This document shows, one piece after another, positions 57,705 through 64,000 of a stretch of DNA of 64,000 bases. The notes under the pieces are model-generated. The model was not told where the DNA came from and ran no database searches. It saw nothing but the letters and a program-made list of their open reading frames with translations. Location of the stretch: assembly GCA_029449235.1 (NCBI GenBank), contig JANATG010000013.1:434001-498000 (forward strand), given 5' to 3'. A program made the translations under genes and the position numbers. Each line of letters opens with the position of its first letter. Positions within the stretch are counted from its first letter, which is position 1. The DNA is from Linnemannia schmuckeri (lineage: Eukaryota > Mortierellomycota > Mortierellomycetes > Mortierellales > Mortierellaceae).

Positions 57705-58280
57705 TCAACTATGCCGTAGGTTGGCCTGTCCATGACTCTGCTTCAACGAACGATGTCTCAAACTCAGATCCCTCAACACCTCCGGACTCAGACCCTGTGT
57801 ATGTCGCATCCGTCCACTGCCATTATCCTCCATCCCGGGCACCATACTAAAATCTTCCTCCGATTGGAAGAACTCGGATTCTCGACGCTGCTGTTCGAGG
57901 TGGTCAAGAATCTCGTGCAAGGCCTCGTGGGACCATTTCTGGAGCTCTGGATCGACATGAGCGATTGTTCGTTGGCGACTATGACTTCGGCTTCGGCTAC
58001 GGCTATGATGACGACTGTGGTGGCGGTGGTGACGGTGGTGGGAGTGGGACCTGTGGTGACGCCGCTCTTCTCCGTTGGGAGAGAGAAGTGAATCGTCTTG
58101 TGCTGGTTCCTGACCGTCGTCTTCTGCGTAGATGTTGTTGGTGTCGATTTGGAGTTGTTCCAGTTTGATGGTCAGATCGACGGCAGAGAGGGTATGTTCG
58201 TGGTGGTGGCGGTGATGGTGATCATAGATGGCATGCAGCTTTGTGCTCTGCGCCTCTGCGTCGAATTCATTGTCAGACAT
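57705..58280 (-). CDS. Small His/Arg-Ser-rich protein of unknown function
   Basis: Intronless frame of 191 aa starting at 58280. The N-terminus is acidic with His clusters (AIYDHHHRHHHEHTL). A helical LTIKLEQLQIDTNNIYAEDD follows, then a basic His/Arg/Ser block (residues about 73-105, RHHSRHHSRSRSRSHSRQ). After this come an amphipathic helix (LQKWSHEALHEILDHLEQQR) and a polar tail. I do not recognise a family. A TATAAAG box 70-76 bases upstream and the non-repetitive helices at both ends favour a real gene over a chance frame. The RS-like block suggests RNA-protein or nuclear association and the His clusters could bind metal, but both ideas are inference. Confidence 0.55.
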   Translation of the reverse strand: MSDNEFDAEAQSTKLHAIYDHHHRHHHEHTLSAVDLTIKLEQLQIDTNNIYAEDDGQEPAQDDSLLSPNGEERRHHRSHSHHRHHRHHSRHHSRSRSRSHSRQRTIAHVDPELQKWSHEALHEILDHLEQQRRESEFFQSEEDFSMVPGMEDNGSGRMRHTQGLSPEVLRDLSLRHRSLKQSHGQANLRHS

Positions 58281-58349
58281 TTTCCTGGAATGTGTATGTG
58301 TAGTTAAGATGGATGGTGTTTTTGACAGAGAGGGAATGTTTGATTGTTG

Positions 58350-58356
58350 CTTTATA
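58350..58356 (-). promoter_or_regulatory. TATA box of His/Arg-rich protein gene
   Basis: TATAAAG on the minus strand, 70-76 bases before the ATG at 58280. It supports expression of this small gene. Confidence 0.55.
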
Positions 58357-60221
58357 GATTCGGCTGCGAAGAAGGGGGTAGTGGGTGTTGATTTTTGGTC
58401 CTAAAATGGTAGATACGTTGCGATGCGGAAGTTATTGTCGATGTGGTGATGAAGCGATGGCGAATAAAAGAAAGAAGAAAAAGGAGAAAAAAAAAGAAAG
58501 CAAAGGAAGAAGGCATGCTTATATACCCTCTTTTCCTTCTGCGCCAATCTCACAAGGTTCTTCGCCTCTTTCGCCCTCCTCTCTGGCCAAGAACATGCCA
58601 CATGCCCCGAAAATCAATAATGACACACACACAACGGGACGAATTTCGCCCCTGGATGTTGCGGAGGCGTTGGAAATACAAGGCAAGGCAGGGAGAAGAA
58701 GAAAGTAAAGAAGCGAAAAGAAAAACAAGGGAGGAATGGTCGTTTTATCGGCTGTGAACACAGAAAAGTGTGATCCACAATCTCTTTTCTTCTACTCTTT
58801 AACAAAACGGCCTCGCTGTTAGTCCAGAACTATTAGTCTTCTTCAGCCCATGTCGACACCCTATGGTGCCCCTCATGCCATAGGACTAAAATCGATGTGT
58901 TATGAAAAAAAAAAATATTTGAGCCCTTTTTACTCTTTCTCAGTTCGGTCACAACACTGCAATAAGGCAAAGAAAAAATGAACTGGACAGGAGAGCATCG
59001 GGAAGAACAGGGGAGGACTGTGAGAAAAAACGTGGCTCAACACCATCGTCATTGTTCCGTGACCTGTACCTTTACCGCGGTTACACGAGTGTCAAAAGTC
59101 AATCCACTGCACTTATTATATAATATATTGAAGAAGTGGACTCATGTCTTCTGGCGTAGTCGGCTTTCTACTCAACCGAAACGTCAATTGAAAAAAGGAA
59201 ACATGCCAAGAACAAGAGAGAGGAACAAAAAAGTTCCCGTAACATTCCCTTCCAAAAACCAAATTGCTGCGGGTTGACTGTCTGTGTGTCAATCTGTCAA
59301 GGGATAATGGTGGCGTAGAAATCAAAAGAAAGCCTTGCTCTAATGCATCCATCCGGTATGACAGAAAAATTAACGAAAGACGAAGAAGGGAAAAGAACGG
59401 TACAGACGGATCAAGTTCCTTCTACGCCCCTCCTCCCTGTTCTGTTCTCGTAAGTCCCTGTTTGCAGATCCTCCCTCCGTAGCACGAACAGCTCTGACCC
59501 TTTCGTTTTCCCCCGTCCTTTCCTCTTTCTCCTTTTTTGACTGCGGCTGACAGGTCGAAAAGGATTTTAGTATCTATGCAATGTATGACCTTTGCCACCA
59601 AGCCTCGCCATCTTCCCTCCTCCCATCCTCCCTGCATGATTCGTGTCTGTGTTCTTGTTCGGTACTGTTGGGAAAACGAGAAAAAAGACATCGTTGTCAA
59701 TGCTCTTCGCCACCCTTCTCCACGCTTCCCCTCACATTCTTTCGTTCTGTACATGTACACGTGCCATCTTTTGTCAATTGAGATTGAGATTCAGATTGAG
59801 GTTAATAGGTTGCGACAGTTTATTAGGAGGGTTAGGTAAAGTAAGGTAATAATAGGAAATAGATAAACACAAAATACAAAATAGATAAAAGCAAACAGAA
59901 AACTACTACACAAAAACAGAAAACGAAAAACAAACTAGATAGGAAGCAAAGAGGGAAGAAAGAGGAAGGGAAGGAGACATGTACGAAAGAAAAACAATCG
60001 GAATAAAAAAGTAAATAGATAGTATATGTGTCTTTTGGTGCAATTTTTTAAATGGTTGCGTAGGGTGGTGCGAACGAGATGATGTGAGAGGGAGGTATTC
60101 ATCTTGACTAGCCAGATGGGTGTAGATAGAGAATAAGTGACAACAAGAGGGGAAAAGGAGAAAAAGGGAAAACCGTGACGGAACGGGAATGAAATTTTGC
60201 TGCATCTTAGAAGGAAACGAC
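58357..60221. other. 1.9-kb gene-free stretch
   Basis: No domain-bearing frame or RNA gene was recognised. A-rich stretches occur near 58440-58510. The right part is the 3' flank of the C2H2 gene. Confidence 0.45.
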
Positions 60222-63143
60222 TCAGCTATGCACAGCCTGCTGTTGTGCCTGCTGCTGCTGCTGTTGCTGTTGCTGTTGCGCCTGTGCCTGATTCCGCTGC
60301 TTCATCTGGAGCTTGTTCAGCTGTCTTTGATGCGTCTTGACGTGTTGCGCTGCAAGTAAGAAGATAAATATAAAAGAGGTATCGATTAGGAAATAATTCA
60401 GTAGTTTGAGACAAAACGCAAGCCGGAGCGCTTAAAATCCAAATAGAATCACAATACTTACAGAGGTTATCAGAGCGAGAGAACTTTTTGGTGCAGGTCG
60501 CATAGGGACAATTGAAGGGTCGCTCCAAGGTATGGGTCTTGATGTGTCGCTTCAGATGCTCCAATCGCTTGAACCGCTTCGAACATCCAATCTCGGAGCA
60601 GGTATGGTGCTTTCCAGAACCACCATGCTTGCTTCCACCACCACCATTGCTGCCACTGCTGCCATTGCTGGTGTTGGTACTGCCACTAGCGCCGTTGGTG
60701 CTGCTTGTAGTGCTGCTGGAGCTGCTGCTACTGGTGCTCTTGACGCTTGTGCTGCTACCCTTGCTGTTAATGATGTCTGGCGTGGTCGCGGCTACAAATG
60801 TGTGAGTTGGGAAACACATGATTAACAAACATTTTCAACTTGGCATTGGCTACATATTATGAGATTGCTCAATTTTTTTTACCTTTCTTACCTCGTGAAC
60901 CGGTAAGGCTGGAGGAGGATGAATTAGAAGAAGTCGAAGAGTAGAGAGGCTCGTTGAGACCTCCAGGAGCAGTGAAAGGGGATGTGGACATTAAAGGATG
61001 AGGTGGGAGTGCAGATGCCGAAGGATGTTGCAGGGATGGGAACGGATGGTGGAGCATCTGGGGGTTGGCCACCTTGGAATCATAAAAGTCGGAATGGTGG
61101 TGGTGAGAGTGATGAAACGATTGAGGATGGAGTGGGTGAGGATGGTGGTGCGAGTTGTGATGATGATTAGAGTGATGGGGGTTCATCGATCCATCCTCGT
61201 TCATGGGCGAAGCTGGTGGGTAATGGAGGTCTGAGCTCATAGAGTGCAGCTCGTTAGCACCAAACTGGTAGCCCTCAGTGTGGTATGCATGCTGATGATG
61301 AAACGAGGATGCAGATGATGCTGAAGAGTTGGCAGAGGGCAACGAGGAGTAAGAGCTGGGTGAAGCAGAGTCGGGGCCTCCCGAGCTGGGGTGGTGTTGC
61401 AGAGCATGCTGGGAATGATGGATGCCTGAGTGATCCATCGAGAACCCTCCACTCATCATTGGCATGAAGTGAGTCGAGATTGACGTTGGGAACGCAAAGT
61501 GTTCGTAATGGGGCATGGGCGATGGGTGCGGGGATTCACCATTGGGGTTTCCGCTTCCAGAAGATTCGTCGTCATAGGCCGACGAGGGCTTGTGGATGTC
61601 ACTTGGAGCAACAGACTTGAGATCCAGACGGATGTGGTCGAATCGGGGAACCATGCCGCTCAAGTGCTCCATAGGGTCGTTCATTGAGTACAACGTGTTG
61701 TTGGCAAACGTCGAGTAGCTGGAATGGTTGATCATGCCAAAGGGTTCATCCTCGCTCATGTTCGTTGGGTGTCCCAGGGGAGTGCCACCAGGAGACCGCG
61801 TAGGTGAATATTCATCGTCCTGGTCGCCGTGGCCACGATGCATCGATCCTGAACCATATCCGTGGATGTGGTGGTGGTGGTGAGTCATTGATGAGATTCC
61901 CTCTGGGTCTCGTGGATCCTGGGAGCTGAGGACCGGCTGCAGCTCATCAGTGTCCTCGACTTCTTTCTTGATAGCGTCGTCGCCGCTGCCGCTTCCGCGT
62001 CTTCCTTCGATTGGTCGACTTGCTGCTCGTCGGCGACGTTCGGCAGCTCCTCCTGCTTTAGCTCCCCTCCTTGATTGCGATTTGAGGGGCGTAGAGTGGT
62101 TGTCTGAGCGGCTGGATTTTTTGCTACCCGCTCCCGCAACTGGTGACGAATTGATACTGTTCAAGACGGATCCTTGCATAAGCGACTCGGGCATGGGTGA
62201 TGGACATGCGGAAGAATTGGTGCTTGGGGGCAGTGCTTGGTTGAGAGAGTGGTGTGGTGAATTGTGGTGCAGAGCCTGCTGCTGTGAGAATTGTGTGCGA
62301 TAGTACTGCATCATGTTGGGATCTACATGAGCGGTGTCGATTTGGTGGAGGTTTGGGAGGGATGTTGTTGTAGGGAATGAGCTTAAGGGAGTGGACACTG
62401 ACGAGAAATTGGACCAAGATGCCTGGCGATGCAAAGTCTTTTCTTCTGAGGACACTTTGCGCTTGTGCTCAACCTGATCGGCGGTCAAGGTTGGAACAGA
62501 GTTTCGTCGTGGAGTCTCGTATACTCCAATAGTGTGTCCGTGTAACGCCATAAATGCAGCCGTTGCCGAGCTGGGAACAGTCGCAGCAGAGTCGGTGAGA
62601 AGAGGACCGAGCGCGGCATGGACATAGGCAGAGTTGGAGGTTGGCGTGGTGTACATAGGGCTGGCGCCGTTGGTCTGAAAGTGATGGAGAGAGTTGTTTT
62701 CGGTGTTCATGGAGAGTGGGTGGGGGATGGGGGTGGCGCCGAGCATGATGTTGTTCTTGGCCCCTTTGAGCGTCGTGGTGGCGGTGGTGGCTGGAGGGGA
62801 CTGGTTGAGGGATACTACAGATGGTGTGACCATGTCGACGTCTTCAGAGGGAGAGGCGGCTTCAATTGTGAAAGATCCTTGTTTTTCTGAAGGGTGTTGG
62901 TCTGTTGGCTTGGTATCAAGGCCCATCGAGATATCCATAGAAGCGACAGTTACTGTAAATCGAGGAGTGAAGGGTAGAACGGTACAAAGTATTGCAAGGT
63001 GTACGATTAGGATGGGGTTTTTATTTGCTGGTCCTTATATCATTTATGTACCAATTTGAAGGGGGAGGGCAGAGCGAGCACCTGAATTATATGGGGAAAA
63101 AGTAAGGGCGAGGGGAGGGACACATACCAGTGGTTTCGGCCAT
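60222..63143 (-). CDS. C2H2 zinc-finger transcription factor (Ste12-like fingers)
   Basis: Four exons (minus strand: 63143-63128, 62952-60892, 60791-60462, 60349-60222) encode 844 aa. The first exon is only 16 nt (five codons and one base, MAETT) and joins in frame to the codons before the internal Met at 62938. Residues 10-690 are Ser/His/Pro-rich, with His stretches such as HHHHIHGYGSG. Two adjacent C2H2 fingers occupy about 757-809: finger 1 C-x4-C-x12-H-x3-H with KRFKRLEHLKRHIKTH, linker TLERPF, finger 2 C-x4-C-x12-H-x3-H with KKFSRSDNLSQHVKTH across the last junction. This pair resembles the fingers of fungal Ste12-type and stress regulators, but no STE homeodomain is present. A Gln-rich tail (QAQAQQQQ) ends the protein. 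It is probably a DNA-binding regulator; its targets are unknown. Confidence 0.82.
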
Positions 63144-64000
63144 GACGGTGCTGCGATGCACGACTAGGACGGCGATACTTGTTTGAACTAGGGGTATGCG
63201 TGTTGCAGTATGTACGTGTTGTGAATATGACTAGTCGTTGATTGTTGTGAAAAAGAGAGTGACCTATGAGGGAGAGATGCAATTGAAGATGAAGGGATGT
63301 GTGTGTGTGAGTGGGTATGCAAGCGATATTGAGTAATAGGAAAAGAGTGGTATGGAAGAATGACCGGAATAAGAGAGAAATAAGGAGAAGGAGAAGAAGA
63401 GAGAAGAGAGAGAAAATGAGAAGCGAGAGAGAGAAAAGAAAGGGACACACAGCCAGGTTGAATTGAACACAAAATACAAGTGGAGGGTTGTATAGAGAGG
63501 TATTTCTAATTATAAGTTGGTGTCAAGGCCCAAGCAAAGAGAAGAGAGTGCCGTGTTCGAATGCCTGGATGAATGGGAAGGCAAGTTTAAGTGCAAGTGT
63601 AATTGTTTAAGTGTCTGGGTAAGTTAGCCCCCTCTTTCACTAAATGGGTGCCTGCCTGTGGGGTGCTAATGTATCCTTGTCAAATTGAACATGAAACGAA
63701 TCACGAATCATGCAAATACAGGAACACACACACATAGATGGGACACTACCAGTTACTACACGCATGGGGCTGCGCCTGAGAGCACATAAAGAATATGCTG
63801 CAACTCATTATTACACTCTCAATCGAAATCTTCTCAGTGGGGTTTCTTCGTGTTAAAAAAAAGGCACGGTTCATGTGTGCACAGAGCACCTATCTTTGTT
63901 TATATATACGTTCTTCTCCCCCACGAGTGCAAACCTATGCACGAACACCCCAAAACACGCACGTACAGAGCACATACACAAATAAAAAAAAAATAAAAAA
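63144..64000. other. 5' flank of the C2H2 gene
   Basis: CT-rich leader on the minus strand (63280-63480), then ordinary intergenic DNA to the window edge. No gene was seen. Confidence 0.5.

Noticed and set aside
60222..63143. Full Ste12 ortholog
   Set aside because: The two C2H2 fingers fit, but no STE homeodomain is visible in the N-terminal 700 residues.

Overview
The window looks like nuclear DNA of a filamentous fungus, most likely a Mucoromycota member of the Mortierella type. This lineage call is inference. It rests on intron-rich genes with short GT-AG introns, an AreA/NIT2-type GATA factor with its N-terminal DUF1752 block, a decayed Crinkler-type effector gene, abundant group A flavin monooxygenases, and A/T homopolymers plus pyrimidine-rich leaders between genes. 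I rebuilt the exon structures by hand from splice sites, reading-frame continuity and comparison between paralogs. Every multi-exon model listed closes in frame.

Layout. 0.4-3.0 kb: DNAJC11-like mitochondrial J-protein (+). 3.26-3.34 kb: tRNA-Met(CAU) (-). 3.4-5.5 kb: a retroelement patch made of a tRNA-derived SINE-like unit and two 5'-truncated LINE-like 3' ends, all poly(A)-tailed and head-to-tail; the second LINE end is split by a 258-bp solo-LTR-like insertion. 5.5-7.7 kb: no gene seen. 7.8-13.0 kb: tandem pair of phenol-hydroxylase-like flavin monooxygenases (+). 13.2-16.0 kb: proline-rich transglutaminase-like protein (-). 17.0-18.7 kb: EamA/DMT transporter (+). 19.0-23.2 kb: AreA-like GATA factor (-), followed by about 4.5 kb without genes. 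27.8-30.9 kb: WD40 protein (-). 31.8-33.4 kb: DcpS scavenger decapping enzyme (+). 35.0-37.4 kb: TM7S3/TM198-like membrane protein (+). 37.5-39.5 kb: ADHFE1-type iron alcohol dehydrogenase (-). 40.6-45.7 kb: tandem pair of salicylate-hydroxylase-like flavin monooxygenases (-). 46.7-53.1 kb: second tandem pair of phenol-hydroxylase-like monooxygenases (-). 53.7-54.6 kb: Crinkler-type pseudogene (+). 55.0-56.8 kb: zinc alcohol dehydrogenase (-). 57.7-58.3 kb: small His/Arg-rich protein (-). 60.2-63.1 kb: C2H2 transcription factor with Ste12-like fingers (-).

The most distinctive content is six FAD-dependent aromatic-type monooxygenases in 46 kb, arranged as three tandem pairs, with two alcohol dehydrogenases and a transporter nearby. 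This suggests a region where redox genes for aromatic or xenobiotic compounds have duplicated. No polyketide, peptide or terpene core enzyme is present, so I do not call a biosynthetic cluster. The remaining genes are ordinary cellular functions: mitochondrial architecture, mRNA decay, nitrogen regulation and membrane proteins. I found no clearly unprecedented system. The most original signals are the retroelement patch with a shared 5' junction, the differing intron patterns among the monooxygenase paralogs, a possible in-frame extension after the DcpS stop codon, and the Crinkler relic whose C-terminal frame is still open.
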